A stretch of 29,562 nt of DNA, from NCBI GenBank assembly GCA_049599735.1, contig JBMYOX010000045.1, positions 1 through 29,562 of the forward strand, given 5' to 3'. The notes beneath the pieces are model-generated. The model was not told the DNA's origin. It saw only the letters and a list, made by a program, of their open reading frames with translations, and made no database searches. How positions within the stretch are numbered: position 1 is the first letter of the stretch; every line of letters starts with the position of its first letter. Position numbers and translations under genes: made by a program. The stretch is from Pontibacterium sp049599735 (GTDB lineage: Bacteria; Pseudomonadota; Gammaproteobacteria; Pseudomonadales; Balneatricaceae). Of the stretch, positions 16,107 to 24,972 are shown piece after piece.

Positions 16107-16433
16107 GTTTTATTTTTAGGATGGGTCAGGCTTATTCACGCCCAAACACCTGAGTAAGTCTGGCTTGTAGCAAGGTAGCGCTAGAGGAAGCTTTTGCCGG
16201 AACCGACAACAGCAAAGCCACCACCCTGATGCGTTGGTAGCTTTTATAAAATCAATCAAGATCCATAGCGTGTTTGGGCTATGCACAGACATTTTTTAAA
16301 TCTATTCGCCTTTGATCTTGTCATTTATAGTCTTTTTAGCTTATATAAATAACCTAGAATAGATTAGATTAACCTTTGCCTAAGGCCTGTGAGGGTTGAA
16401 TGATCTGACAACATAGTTTGGGTAAAAGGTCGT
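16107..16433. other. Non-coding region between hpaH and the ABC transporter operon
   Basis: No gene is supported. A 39-codon open segment on the minus strand (16132-16251, ending LLQARLTQVFGRE) has no start codon context and may be chance or a gene remnant. A candidate rightward promoter is TTGTCA at 16318-16323, followed 18 to 20 bp later by TATATA or TATAAA (16342-16349). It would give the binding-protein transcript a leader of about 180 bases. Confidence 0.4.
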
Positions 16434-16498
16434 GTTACTATTTCACCGATAGCTGGCTTCTGATCGAGTGATAGAAGGGTTCGGGCTATCAAAGTAAC
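16434..16498 (+). ncRNA. Candidate structured leader element upstream of the binding-protein gene
   Basis: Three nested inverted repeats are present: GTTACT (16434-16439) with AGTAAC (16493-16498), GATAGC (16448-16453) with GCTATC (16485-16490), and CTTCT (16457-16461) with AGAAG (16473-16477), the last extended by ATC/GAT. The region is 38 bases before the start codon and within the predicted transcript. It does not match a riboswitch class I can recall. It could be a regulatory RNA fold or a composite protein-binding site. Confidence 0.4.
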
Positions 16499-16536
16499 AA
16501 TATTAGGCATTAATCCTAAAATAAGAGAGATAAACG

Positions 16537-17361
16537 ATGAAAGTATTAAAAAATATTGCTGTTATTGCTGGTGCATTAAGTATGCTTTTACCTGCCGCTG
16601 CCAGTGCAGACCAACTCGATAGCGTGATCAAAAGCGGACAGCTAAACTGTGGTGTTGTTCTTGATTTCCCACCTATGGGCTATTTTGACAAAAACAACAA
16701 ACCCGCCGGTTTTGATGTAGATTACTGTAATGATCTGGCCGATGCGCTGGGCGTAAAAGCCAACGTACTGAATCTGACCTGGGGCGATCGTATCCCTTCC
16801 CTGATTTCCGGTAAAACCGATGTTGTTGTGGGCTCTACCTCTGACACTCTGGAACGCGCCAAATCTGTTGGTTTTACCTATCCTTATTTTGTTTTTAAAT
16901 TCCAGGCCTTCTCGAAAAAAGGCACACCCATCAATTCTTTTGATGATTTAAAAGGTCTTAAAGTAGGCGCTGCGCTGGGCACAACCTACGAAACCGAGTA
17001 CCTGGCCTATGCCGAGAAAAAAGGCTGGGGCAAAGATAACTACACCGCCTTTAAGTCTGAAAATGATGCTTACTTGGGTTTATATCAGGGTAAAGTGGAT
17101 GCCATTATCTCCACTAACACCAATATCGCCACTAAGCTGCAAACCAAAGAATTCGCAGATTATGCCGCTGGCCCCTTTGTGCCAAACTATGATGACGTCG
17201 TAGGCCTGATCGCTAAACGAAGCGAAGTAAGCTGGATTAACTACCTGAATCTTTTCCTGGTTCACCAGATTCGTGATGGCAAGCTGAACGAACGCCACAA
17301 CAAGCACTTCGGTACAGATGCCCCTGCCGATCTGGTTCAGGCCCTGAGAGACAACAAATAA
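16537..17361 (+). CDS. Polar amino acid ABC transporter, periplasmic binding protein
   Basis: A 274-residue solute-binding protein of family 3. The signal peptide MKVLKNIAVIAGALSMLLPA should be cleaved after AASA (A24). The mature protein keeps the family pattern: AGFDVDYCNDLADALG, SLISGKTDVVVGSTSDTLERAKSVGFTYPY with Arg107 in the position that holds the substrate carboxylate in HisJ, and QGKVDAI with Asp188 in the position that holds the alpha-amino group. The ligand is therefore probably an amino acid or close analogue; which one cannot be read from the sequence. AGAGAG precedes the ATG. It is followed by strong hairpins and then two permease genes and an ATPase, the standard arrangement for this transporter class. 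Confidence 0.93.
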   Translation: MKVLKNIAVIAGALSMLLPAAASADQLDSVIKSGQLNCGVVLDFPPMGYFDKNNKPAGFDVDYCNDLADALGVKANVLNLTWGDRIPSLISGKTDVVVGSTSDTLERAKSVGFTYPYFVFKFQAFSKKGTPINSFDDLKGLKVGAALGTTYETEYLAYAEKKGWGKDNYTAFKSENDAYLGLYQGKVDAIISTNTNIATKLQTKEFADYAAGPFVPNYDDVVGLIAKRSEVSWINYLNLFLVHQIRDGKLNERHNKHFGTDAPADLVQALRDNK

Positions 17362-17379
17362 TATTACCCGCTCATTGTC

Positions 17380-17449
17380 TGCCTGCCCGACAGCATATTT
17401 TTATTGTGAAACGACCTCAGACCTGTTCTGAGGTTCTGCCGGGCAGGCA
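17380..17449 (+). other. Nested hairpin between binding-protein and permease genes
   Basis: An outer 10-bp perfect stem, TGCCTGCCCG (17380-17389) with CGGGCAGGCA (17440-17449), encloses an inner 8-bp stem, ACCTCAGA (17414-17421) with TCTGAGGT (17427-17434) and a 5-base loop. It has no T-tract. Such structures after binding-protein genes commonly protect the upstream message and lower downstream expression; that role here is inferred. Confidence 0.6.
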
Positions 17450-17460
17450 TTCATCATTTA

Positions 17461-17483
17461 AAATGACGTATTACCCGTCATTT
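17461..17483 (+). terminator. Second hairpin, possible partial terminator
   Basis: AAATGACG (17461-17468) pairs with CGTCATTT (17476-17483) around a 7-base loop and is followed by CTTTTGG. It is a weak intrinsic terminator shape. Together with the preceding nested hairpin it probably makes the binding protein more abundant than the permeases. Confidence 0.45.
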
Positions 17484-17593
17484 CTTTTGGCTCAATTTTT
17501 AAGTGATTACCCGGGCCATCACCCCATACTCTGAACATTGCCGTGAAGGACTCACGCTTCAGAGTTTTCCATCGACAGATAAGGTAAGCTGGA

Positions 17594-18259
17594 ATGGAAT
17601 ATGAATTTCACTGGAACATTGTGCTCCAGAAAATGCCTGAGTTACTTCAGGGGGCCTTTGTTACATTGCATGTATCTGTGCTCTCTATGCTCATCGGCAT
17701 ATTGATTGCGGTACTCTTAGCCATTGTTAAAATGAACAACATAAAGGGCTTGTCACAGTTTGCCACGGCCTGGGTTGAAGTAGCGCGAAACACCCCGGCG
17801 TTGTTTCAAATCTATATGGCTTATTTTGGTCTGGGTGCATTTGGTATCCACCTGAGCCCTTATATGGCCGTACTCTGCGCCCTTATTTTTGTGAATGCCG
17901 GTTATCTTACCGAAACGTTTAGAGGCGGCTTTCAGGCCATTCCCAAAACACAGTATAGCGCGTCCAAATCTTTGGGCATGACGAGTTTTCAGACATACAG
18001 ATACATCATCCTGCCCCAGATGTTCAGGCGTATCTACCACCCGATGACCAACCAGTTTGTCTGGTCCATTCTTATGAGTTCCCTGGGTATTTTAGTCGGA
18101 ATGAGTGAGCTATCCGGTGAAACACAACGCCTTCAGTCGCAGTCCTTCAGAACACTTGAGTTCTTTATTGTGGCGGCCGTGATGTACTTTGTAATCACCA
18201 AACTGGTTCTGCTCAGTACCTCTCTCATTGCCAAGAAGCTATTCAGAGGAGAAATCTGA
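17594..18259 (+). CDS. Polar amino acid ABC transporter permease 1
   Basis: A 221-residue membrane permease of the HisM/GlnP type. It has the N-terminal GAFVTLHVSVLSMLIGILIAVLL helix and the cytoplasmic coupling loop ETFRGGFQAIPKTQYSAS followed by KSLGMTSFQTYRYIILPQ, the EAA-loop form that contacts the ATPase. AAGGTAAG precedes the ATG. Its TGA overlaps the ATG of the second permease by one base (TGATG). The two permeases should form a heterodimer. Confidence 0.92.
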   Translation: MEYEFHWNIVLQKMPELLQGAFVTLHVSVLSMLIGILIAVLLAIVKMNNIKGLSQFATAWVEVARNTPALFQIYMAYFGLGAFGIHLSPYMAVLCALIFVNAGYLTETFRGGFQAIPKTQYSASKSLGMTSFQTYRYIILPQMFRRIYHPMTNQFVWSILMSSLGILVGMSELSGETQRLQSQSFRTLEFFIVAAVMYFVITKLVLLSTSLIAKKLFRGEI

Positions 18260-18915
18260 TGGGTATGTCACTTTTCACGCCTTTATCCTGGAATGACGCC
18301 GGATTTATTCTTACCGGAATATGGAATACGGTGATTATCTCGGTGGTTGCTATCGTGGCAGGCACACTGCTGGGACTGGTTGTGGGCTTCATCCGCTCCG
18401 AAAGTAATAAGGTGGTCAACGCTGTATTAGGTAATGTACTGGATGTACTGCGCAGTGTACCCCTGATTATCCAGTTGATTCTTTTTTCAACCTATATTGG
18501 TGCCATTGGCCATCCGTTAGACCCTTTTGCAGCCGGTGCTATTGTGCTGACGCTGTATACCATGGCGTTTATGAGCGAGGTGTTTCGTGCCGGCTTTGAT
18601 AACGTACACCAATCTATGCAGCTGGCGGCCCGCTCGCTGGGTATGAGCTACTGGCAAACCGTGATCCATATTCGTCTGCCCATTGGCATGCGGGCAGTTT
18701 TCCCCTCCTGGCTGGGGGTTGCTTTGAGTGTCATCAAGGATTCTGCCCTGGTGTCAGTCATAGGCTATATGGAACTGTTGCGCACTTCAGAGCAGCTTAT
18801 TTCACGTACTCAGCAGCCCCTGGAAATCCTGATCGGGGTTGGCATTTTTTACTTTTTAATCTCATACCCGCTGTCACTGTATGGCAAGTATGTAGAGAGG
18901 AAAATGGCAATATGA
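18259..18915 (+). CDS. Polar amino acid ABC transporter permease 2
   Basis: A 218-residue permease paralogous to the gene before it. The EAA-like loop reads SEVFRAGFDNVHQSMQLAARS then LGMSYWQTVIHIRLPIGMR, and five or so hydrophobic helices are visible. The start at 18259 overlaps the stop of permease 1; an ATG two codons later (18265) is an alternative. Its TGA overlaps the ATPase start (ATGA), so the three genes are coupled. Confidence 0.92.
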   Translation: MGMSLFTPLSWNDAGFILTGIWNTVIISVVAIVAGTLLGLVVGFIRSESNKVVNAVLGNVLDVLRSVPLIIQLILFSTYIGAIGHPLDPFAAGAIVLTLYTMAFMSEVFRAGFDNVHQSMQLAARSLGMSYWQTVIHIRLPIGMRAVFPSWLGVALSVIKDSALVSVIGYMELLRTSEQLISRTQQPLEILIGVGIFYFLISYPLSLYGKYVERKMAI

Positions 18916-19634
18916 TACATATCGAAAACGTACATAAATCTTTTGGTGACCTGGAAGTACTTAAAGGTATTGATCTGGACGTTAACAAAGGCGAAGTGCT
19001 GAGTATTATCGGTGGCTCCGGCAGTGGTAAATCAACACTGCTGTATTGCATCAATGCCATTGAAGATACCCAGCAGGGCAAAATCATTGTTGATGGTATT
19101 GATGTTCATGACAAAAATACCGACAAAGATAAGTTACGCCAGAAACTGGGTATGGTGTTTCAGCAGTGGAACTCCTTTCCTCATCTTACCGTGCTTGAAA
19201 ATGCAGCCCTTGCACCAAGAATCGTAAAAAAAATGAGCAAGGACGAAGCCTTTGAGATCGCTAAAAAAGAGCTGATTCATGTGGGGCTGGGCGATAAGTT
19301 TGATGTCTATCCGACAAAAATGTCGGGGGGTCAGCAACAGCGTCTGGCAATTGCCCGCGCCCTGGCCATGCGCCCGGACTATATGCTTTTTGATGAGATC
19401 ACCTCGGCACTGGATCCGGAACTTGTGGGCGAGGTATTAGATACACTGCGCATGCTGCGTGAAGATGGCATGACGATGATCTGTGTGACTCACGAAATCG
19501 CGTTTGCCCGTGAAGTTTCAGATACGGTGGCTTATTTTCATCAGGGTATTATTGAAGAAATGGGCCCGCCCGAGCAGGTAATCTCCAATCCCCAAAAAGA
19601 AACCACACAGAACTTCTTGCGTAAAGTGCTCTGA
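18912..19634 (+). CDS. Polar amino acid ABC transporter ATP-binding protein
   Basis: A 240-residue ATPase of the GlnQ/HisP type that powers uptake by the two permeases. It shows Walker A GGSGSGKST (34-42), the Q-loop glutamine in FQQWNSFPHLTV (Gln84), signature MSGGQQQR (137-144), Walker B MLFDEITSALDP (Asp161-Glu162) and the switch His194 in CVTHE. All catalytic residues are intact. It is the last gene of the tightly overlapped permease unit and is followed by a long hairpin. Confidence 0.95.
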   Translation: MIHIENVHKSFGDLEVLKGIDLDVNKGEVLSIIGGSGSGKSTLLYCINAIEDTQQGKIIVDGIDVHDKNTDKDKLRQKLGMVFQQWNSFPHLTVLENAALAPRIVKKMSKDEAFEIAKKELIHVGLGDKFDVYPTKMSGGQQQRLAIARALAMRPDYMLFDEITSALDPELVGEVLDTLRMLREDGMTMICVTHEIAFAREVSDTVAYFHQGIIEEMGPPEQVISNPQKETTQNFLRKVL

Positions 19635-19639
19635 AGCCT

Positions 19640-19710
19640 GTTTCAGCAGGGTATTAAGACCGCCACGGGGTAATGGCTTGCCCCTGGCGGTTTACAATAC
19701 CCGGGGAAAC
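19640..19710 (+). other. Long multi-segment hairpin after the ATPase gene
   Basis: Four co-linear stem segments pair in order: GTTTC (19640-19644) with GAAAC (19706-19710), GGGTATT (19649-19655) with AATACCC (19696-19702), ACCGCCA (19659-19665) with TGGCGGT (19685-19691), and GGGG (19667-19670) with CCCC (19681-19684), around a 10-base loop. No T-tract follows. It lies between the ABC operon and the EamA gene and could be a processing site, an attenuator or a REP-like element. Confidence 0.55.
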
Positions 19711-19786
19711 GACCGGTACAGCCCGGTATTTGCGGACTTCTGGTGCGGGTTCGGACAACTAAAGAAAAATCGGGGTAGACGAGGCC

Positions 19787-20668
19787 ATGACATCACAAAG
19801 CCGCGCGATATTGTTTGCGCTTTCAGCGGTACTGCTTTGGTCAACGGTAGCCACTGCTTTTAAACTGTCACTTCGCTATCTCAGCCCGGTTGAGCTTCTG
19901 CTGTATTCGGCCATTTTTTCGACGATTATTCTCGGTATTATCCTCGGCTATCAGAAAAAGTTTCATCTTATTTTTCAATGCTCCCGTCAGGAATACCTGT
20001 TATCGGTACTGCTCGGCTTTCTGAGCCCCTTTCTTTATTATTTGATTCTGTTTAAAGCCTATGAGCTATTGCCAGCCCAGCAGGCCCAGCCAATCAATTA
20101 CACCTGGGCCATCACACTTTCCCTTTTATCAGTCCCGCTGCTAAAACATAAAATTCATTGGCAGCAATGGCTTGCCTTGATTATCAGCTATATAGGTGTG
20201 GTTGTAATTTCCACGGAAGGCAGGCCTTTTGACTTACATTTCACCAATGCAACCGGTGTTATGCTGGCCCTTGTCAGTACGGTGGTCTGGTCACTCTATT
20301 GGATTTACAACACACGAGATAAGCGCGATCCTGTCGTTGGGCTGATGGTTAACTTTCTCTGCAGCCTGCCCTTTATCCTTATCTATTACGTTCTGTTTGA
20401 AGAGGTGAGAGTGGCACCGGTACAGGGCATTCTCGGTGCTGCTTACGTGGGTTTATTTGAGATGGGAATCTGTTTTGTGCTCTGGCTTATGGCGATGAAA
20501 CTCACCGATAACACCGCCAAAATCAGCAACTTAATTTTTCTGTCACCGTTTCTTTCCCTGGTATTTATCCACTTTATTCTTGGAGAAAATATCATGATGG
20601 GCACGTTTGTCGGGCTGGCCCTGATTGTTACCGGCTTGTTATGTCAGAGAATCAAACTTTCTTCTTAA
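19787..20668 (+). CDS. EamA/DMT family transporter
   Basis: The 293-residue protein has ten hydrophobic helices arranged as two EamA repeats (about 5-140 and 150-290), as in the drug/metabolite transporter superfamily. The first helix region contains AVLLWSTVATAFKLSLRYLSPVEL and the second repeat opens with NATGVMLALVSTVVWSLYWIYN. Members often export amino acids or related metabolites. It follows the ABC operon after 152 bp and a strong hairpin, so it may be partly co-transcribed with it. The start at 19787 has GAGG very close upstream. The substrate is unknown. Confidence 0.88.
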   Translation: MTSQSRAILFALSAVLLWSTVATAFKLSLRYLSPVELLLYSAIFSTIILGIILGYQKKFHLIFQCSRQEYLLSVLLGFLSPFLYYLILFKAYELLPAQQAQPINYTWAITLSLLSVPLLKHKIHWQQWLALIISYIGVVVISTEGRPFDLHFTNATGVMLALVSTVVWSLYWIYNTRDKRDPVVGLMVNFLCSLPFILIYYVLFEEVRVAPVQGILGAAYVGLFEMGICFVLWLMAMKLTDNTAKISNLIFLSPFLSLVFIHFILGENIMMGTFVGLALIVTGLLCQRIKLSS

Positions 20669-20685
20669 ATGCTGTCATAATCCCC

Positions 20686-20735
20686 CGCATTGCCCTGCCG
20701 GGCAATGCGTTGTGAGCATCCGCACAGTCGGATGC
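20686..20735. terminator. Two hairpins between convergent genes
   Basis: CGCATTGCCC (20686-20695) pairs with GGGCAATGCG (20700-20709) around TGCC, giving a 10-bp perfect stem. A second stem, GCATCCG (20716-20722) with CGGATGC (20729-20735), follows. They fill the gap between the EamA gene and the convergent methyltransferase gene and are likely bidirectional transcription barriers, although T-tracts are absent. Confidence 0.6.
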
Positions 20736-20737
20736 GC

Positions 20738-21628
20738 TTACAGAAAACCTTCACGACATAAACGTTCATGCAACGCTTTGATATGTGCCGGGCCAATCTC
20801 GCAGCAGCCACCAATAATCGATGCGCCATCCCGTACCCAGCCCATGGCATAGTCTGCATACTGTTCCGGATTCAAATCCTGGCGTACCTCCAGCTGCTCC
20901 ACTGTGCCACCCGGCAGCAAAGGGCCTACAGAAACAAAACCATTGGCATAAGCCCCCACCTTCTTGCCCATAGTGCGCAATTGCGGCCAGCAATCATTAA
21001 TGGCCTCGGGATGGCTGCAATTTAGCAGGATAGCCTCTGCCCCCAGAGACGCGAGTTCTTCCAGTGCGTTATGCAACAGCTCACCACTGCGTAACTGCCC
21101 CGGATGGAAGTCACTCACCGTTAACGCAACCCACGCAGGCTTACCACTTTCAACCGCCGCTATGCAGGCCGCACGCGCCTCATCAACAGAGGCCATCGTC
21201 TCGCACAGAAAAAAATCACTGCCGGGCGATTGCAGCTCAACAAGACAACGATAAGCATCCAGCGACTCATTAAACGACAGGGATACATCCGGTCGGTAGC
21301 TTGCAACCAGCGGCGGCAAACAACCTGCTATTAAAACATCATCTCTTTCAGCCAGATCAACCGCAGCCGAGGCGGCATGCATTGCAGATTGGTGAAGTGT
21401 CTTCAACTGATCCGGCACGTTTTCCCGCGCCAGCCGCTGTGGTGTTGCAGTATAGGTATTAAGCGTGATCACACGGGCACCACTCTTAATAAAATCGAGA
21501 TGCAAATCCCGCACAAGCCCCGGCTCATTCAGCATAATATCAGCAGACCAAAGCGGTGTCGTTTTACGGGCGCTTCTGCGTAAAAGCTCCTGCCCCATGC
21601 CGCCATCAAGCAGTGTGATGTGATTCAA
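20738..21628 (-). CDS. Homocysteine S-methyltransferase family protein
   Basis: A 296-residue Zn-dependent methyltransferase of the MmuM/BHMT family. It opens with LLDGGMGQELLRR (6-18), has LITLNTYTATPQR-like strand residues near 54-65, and carries the three cysteine ligands expected for zinc: Cys204 in LLNCSHPEAI and Cys275-Cys276 in IIGGCCEIGP. Members transfer a methyl group from S-methylmethionine or a betaine to homocysteine; the donor here is not determined. The start codon is TTG at 21626-21628, with CGGAG ten bases upstream; the first in-frame ATG (Met11) lies inside the core motif, so it cannot be the start. It is transcribed toward the transporter genes. Confidence 0.88.
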   Translation of the reverse strand: MNHITLLDGGMGQELLRRSARKTTPLWSADIMLNEPGLVRDLHLDFIKSGARVITLNTYTATPQRLARENVPDQLKTLHQSAMHAASAAVDLAERDDVLIAGCLPPLVASYRPDVSLSFNESLDAYRCLVELQSPGSDFFLCETMASVDEARAACIAAVESGKPAWVALTVSDFHPGQLRSGELLHNALEELASLGAEAILLNCSHPEAINDCWPQLRTMGKKVGAYANGFVSVGPLLPGGTVEQLEVRQDLNPEQYADYAMGWVRDGASIIGGCCEIGPAHIKALHERLCREGFL

Positions 21629-21771
21629 TGTTTGTTTGCTCCGGTTTCTGTCAATTTACAGCGACATAATACAGGCGCTTGCAGGTTTAACCTATTTGAT
21701 AGATAAAGCTAACTGGCTAAAATTTTAGACCTATCATCAGAGCAAGATTAAATAAGCCTTGGCCACTCTCT

Positions 21772-24700
21772 TCACCCTACCGTCCAGCTATTCGACAATG
21801 CCTCAGCCTGCCTCATACATAAATTAATGGCCTCATCAGACTTATCAGGCGGGTACTTCCACTTACGCAGTGCACGGCGCACCAAATTACGCAGTCTGGC
21901 GCGTACACTGTCCCTAACCTGCCAGTCCACGGTGGTGGATTTACGTAGCTGCACAGTAATAAACTTGGCCAAGTCGCGAAGATTGTTATCCCCTAACTTT
22001 TTAACCGCCGATTCGTTTTGAATCAGCGCACGGTAGAAGGCGATTTCATCCGCGTTTAAACCCAGCTTTTCCGCTTCGGCTAAATCGGCTTCCATCTCCT
22101 TGGCCATCTTGATTAACTCTTCGATGACCTGAGCGGTCTCGATGGCGCGGTTATGGTATTTACGCAGGGTTTCCATAATACGATCTGAGTATTTCTTTTC
22201 AGACACCACATCGGTTTTCATGCGCGCTTTCACTTCATCACGCAGCAGCTTCTCAAGCAGCTCAACGGCTAAGTTTCGCTGAGGCAGGTTTTTGACGTCT
22301 TCCAAAAACTCATCAGAAAGCAAACCAATATTGGGTTTATCCAACCCCACCAGCTCAAAAATATCCGCCACGCCATCGGCCACAATCGCATTGTCGATAA
22401 TCTGCTTTAACGCTGAGTTTTTATCTTCATCGGTACGGCGTTGATCAATAACCGTAAATTTACTGATACCCGCTTTAACCGCTGCTAAAAAGGCGATTTC
22501 TTTCTTCAGGCCTTCCGCTTCATCCAGCGTACCGGATAAAGTAAAAGCCTTACTGATCACCGCCATCGCATCTAAAAAACGTTTTTTGCCGTCATCTAAC
22601 GCAAGAATATGGTTGATCGCACCGGGTAACAGCAACAGCGCATTGTCTACATAATGACGGTAATCAAAACACTGGCCTTCTACCGCTGTAGCGAACATAG
22701 CGCGCACAACATCCATCTTCTCCAGCAAGATAGCAAACGCCTCGCAGGTATCGACTGTAGGCGCTCCCCTGCCTTTAGAATCTGTGTAAGTTTTTAGCGC
22801 CTGCTTAAGCTCGTTTGCGATACCAATGTAATCCACCACCAACCCACCCGGTTTATCTTTAAACACGCGGTTTACGCGGGCAATAGCCTGCATCAGGTTA
22901 TGGCCTTTCATCGGCTTATCGATATACATGGTATGGCAGTTGGGCGCATCAAAACCGGTTAGCCACATATCCCGCACAATCACCAATTGCAGTGGGTCAT
23001 TGCCGTCTTTAAAGCGTTTTTCAAACCGTTTTTTGATCTCTTTACTGTGAATATGCGGCTGCAATTTTGCTTTATCTGAGGCGGAGCCCGTCATCACAAC
23101 CTTAATAGCACCTTGGTCGGGATCGTCATCATGCCATTCGGGTTTAATCGCAATAATGGCATTGTACATATCCACGCAGATTTCACGGCTCATACTCACA
23201 ATCATGCCTTTACCCGGCATCGACTCAATACGTTGCTCAAAGTGTGCAACTAGGTCTTTGGCCACCTGCGCCAGACGAGGCTCGCTACCCACCAGTTTTT
23301 CCAGTGCCGCCCATTGTGATTTTGTTTGCTCGCGTATTGCCAGATTTTCTTCATCTTCAATCACGTCGTCTACATCATCGTTAAGCGTCTGAATCTCAGC
23401 TTCATTAATATCTAACTTGGCTAAACGTGATTCATAGTAGATAGGCACTGTCGCGCCATCATCCACCGCATCTTGTATATCGTAGATAGACACATAATCA
23501 CCAAACACGGCGCGAGTATCTTTATCTTCAGCAGAAATAGGTGTGCCGGTAAAGCCGATAAAAGAGGCATTGGGTAACGCATCACGTAAGTGTTTGGAGT
23601 AACCGAAGGTGTACTTACCGGTTGTGGTGTTGAGTTTCGCTTTATCACCGTATTGGCTGCGGTGCGCCTCATCACTGATCACCACAATATTGTGGCGTGT
23701 ATTCAACATCGGATGACTGGTTTCTTCACAGCCGTTATCGTCTTTACGCAGTGCAAACTTTTGCACAGTGGTAAAAATAATACCGCCCGACTGTCGCGCG
23801 GCCAGCATGTCGCGTAGCTCATCCCGATCACCGGCTTGTACAGGCGTTTGTTTGAGCATCTCTGCCGCCATCGCAAAGGTATTAAACAACTGACCATCTA
23901 AATCATTACGGTCTGTGACGACCACAATCGTTGGATTATTCATCTTCGGCTGCGCTAACAGCTTACCGGCATAACAGACCATCGAAATAGATTTACCCGA
24001 TCCCTGTGTGTGCCAAACCACTCCCGCTTTACCCGAACCCGGCACCACTTTATCCGCATAATTAGCACGAGAATCAGCCACAGAACCCTGCTGCTGAGAG
24101 GCGATCACCGTTGCCTTAACCGCTTCACGCACAGCATGAAACTGATGATAACCGGCGATTTTTTTAATCAGACTATCCGAGTCTTGCTCAAACAAAATAA
24201 AGTAGTGGATGTAATCTAAAAACAAGACCGGATCAAAAAAACCTTTTACCAAGGTTTCTAAACGGTACTCCAAAATCGGTTTATCGTTTTCATTGGCCAT
24301 CGTACGCCAGGGTAAAAAACGCTCTTTATTGGCGGTTAAAGAACCAATACGGGCATCTAAGCCATCACTCACCACCAATGCGGCGTTATAGATAAATAGA
24401 TCGGGCGCTTCATTTTTATAGGTTTGCAGTTGCTGATAAGCCGACCAGATATCCGCGCTATTATCAGCAGGATTCTTCAGCTCCAGCACCGCCAGCGGCA
24501 AGCCGTTGATAAACACAATCACATCGGGGCGGCGCCTAACAGCACTAGAGCCTTTGCTGCCGGTAAGGGTGAATTGATTTACCACCAAAAACTGATTGTT
24601 ATCTGCTTGGGTAAAGTCCACCAGCTGCACATAATCGGTTTTTGATTCAGCCTCACCCCCAGCGCCTGCTTGCTTAAACTCAACCTTCACACCTTCCAGT

Positions 24701-24972
24701 AAGAATTGATGAAAAGCGCGGTTGTTTTTAAGCAGTATCGGGGTTTCTGGGGTGGCTATTTGTTGTGCCACTTGCTCTAGCACAGCAAGCGGAATATGCG
24801 GATTAATCACTTCTAAACAACTTAATAAGCGGTCGTGCAGAATGATTTGTTGATAGTTACTGCGTTCCACATGGGTGCCATTAGGCGCAATGTCATACCC
24901 ACAGATATAGTCATAACCGATGGCTTTAAACCATGAGAGGCAAAGCTGCTCTAATTGGTCTTCCGTGATCAT
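21772..24972 (-). CDS. hsdR: Type I restriction endonuclease, R (translocase/nuclease) subunit
   Basis: The 1066-residue motor and nuclease subunit of a type I restriction system. The N-terminal PD-(D/E)XK nuclease is RRRPDVIVFINGLPLAVLELK with Asp150, Glu164 and Lys166. The SF2 helicase follows: Walker A HTQGSGKS (321-328), DEAH (434-437), FTGTP (474-478) and later RDMWLTGFDAPNCHTMYIDK and QAIARVNRV. The long C-terminal helical part would dock to the methylase core. No frame break or missing key residue is seen. Its ATG overlaps the fic stop by one base (TAATG), so it is translationally coupled to fic rather than to hsdS. Confidence 0.96.
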   Translation of the reverse strand: MITEDQLEQLCLSWFKAIGYDYICGYDIAPNGTHVERSNYQQIILHDRLLSCLEVINPHIPLAVLEQVAQQIATPETPILLKNNRAFHQFLLEGVKVEFKQAGAGGEAESKTDYVQLVDFTQADNNQFLVVNQFTLTGSKGSSAVRRRPDVIVFINGLPLAVLELKNPADNSADIWSAYQQLQTYKNEAPDLFIYNAALVVSDGLDARIGSLTANKERFLPWRTMANENDKPILEYRLETLVKGFFDPVLFLDYIHYFILFEQDSDSLIKKIAGYHQFHAVREAVKATVIASQQQGSVADSRANYADKVVPGSGKAGVVWHTQGSGKSISMVCYAGKLLAQPKMNNPTIVVVTDRNDLDGQLFNTFAMAAEMLKQTPVQAGDRDELRDMLAARQSGGIIFTTVQKFALRKDDNGCEETSHPMLNTRHNIVVISDEAHRSQYGDKAKLNTTTGKYTFGYSKHLRDALPNASFIGFTGTPISAEDKDTRAVFGDYVSIYDIQDAVDDGATVPIYYESRLAKLDINEAEIQTLNDDVDDVIEDEENLAIREQTKSQWAALEKLVGSEPRLAQVAKDLVAHFEQRIESMPGKGMIVSMSREICVDMYNAIIAIKPEWHDDDPDQGAIKVVMTGSASDKAKLQPHIHSKEIKKRFEKRFKDGNDPLQLVIVRDMWLTGFDAPNCHTMYIDKPMKGHNLMQAIARVNRVFKDKPGGLVVDYIGIANELKQALKTYTDSKGRGAPTVDTCEAFAILLEKMDVVRAMFATAVEGQCFDYRHYVDNALLLLPGAINHILALDDGKKRFLDAMAVISKAFTLSGTLDEAEGLKKEIAFLAAVKAGISKFTVIDQRRTDEDKNSALKQIIDNAIVADGVADIFELVGLDKPNIGLLSDEFLEDVKNLPQRNLAVELLEKLLRDEVKARMKTDVVSEKKYSDRIMETLRKYHNRAIETAQVIEELIKMAKEMEADLAEAEKLGLNADEIAFYRALIQNESAVKKLGDNNLRDLAKFITVQLRKSTTVDWQVRDSVRARLRNLVRRALRKWKYPPDKSDEAINLCMRQAEALSNSWTVG

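Noticed and set aside
16132..16251. 39-codon open segment on the minus strand resembling a protein C-terminus
   Set aside because: There is no start codon or ribosome binding site, the opposite strand is also partly open, and no family is recognised.
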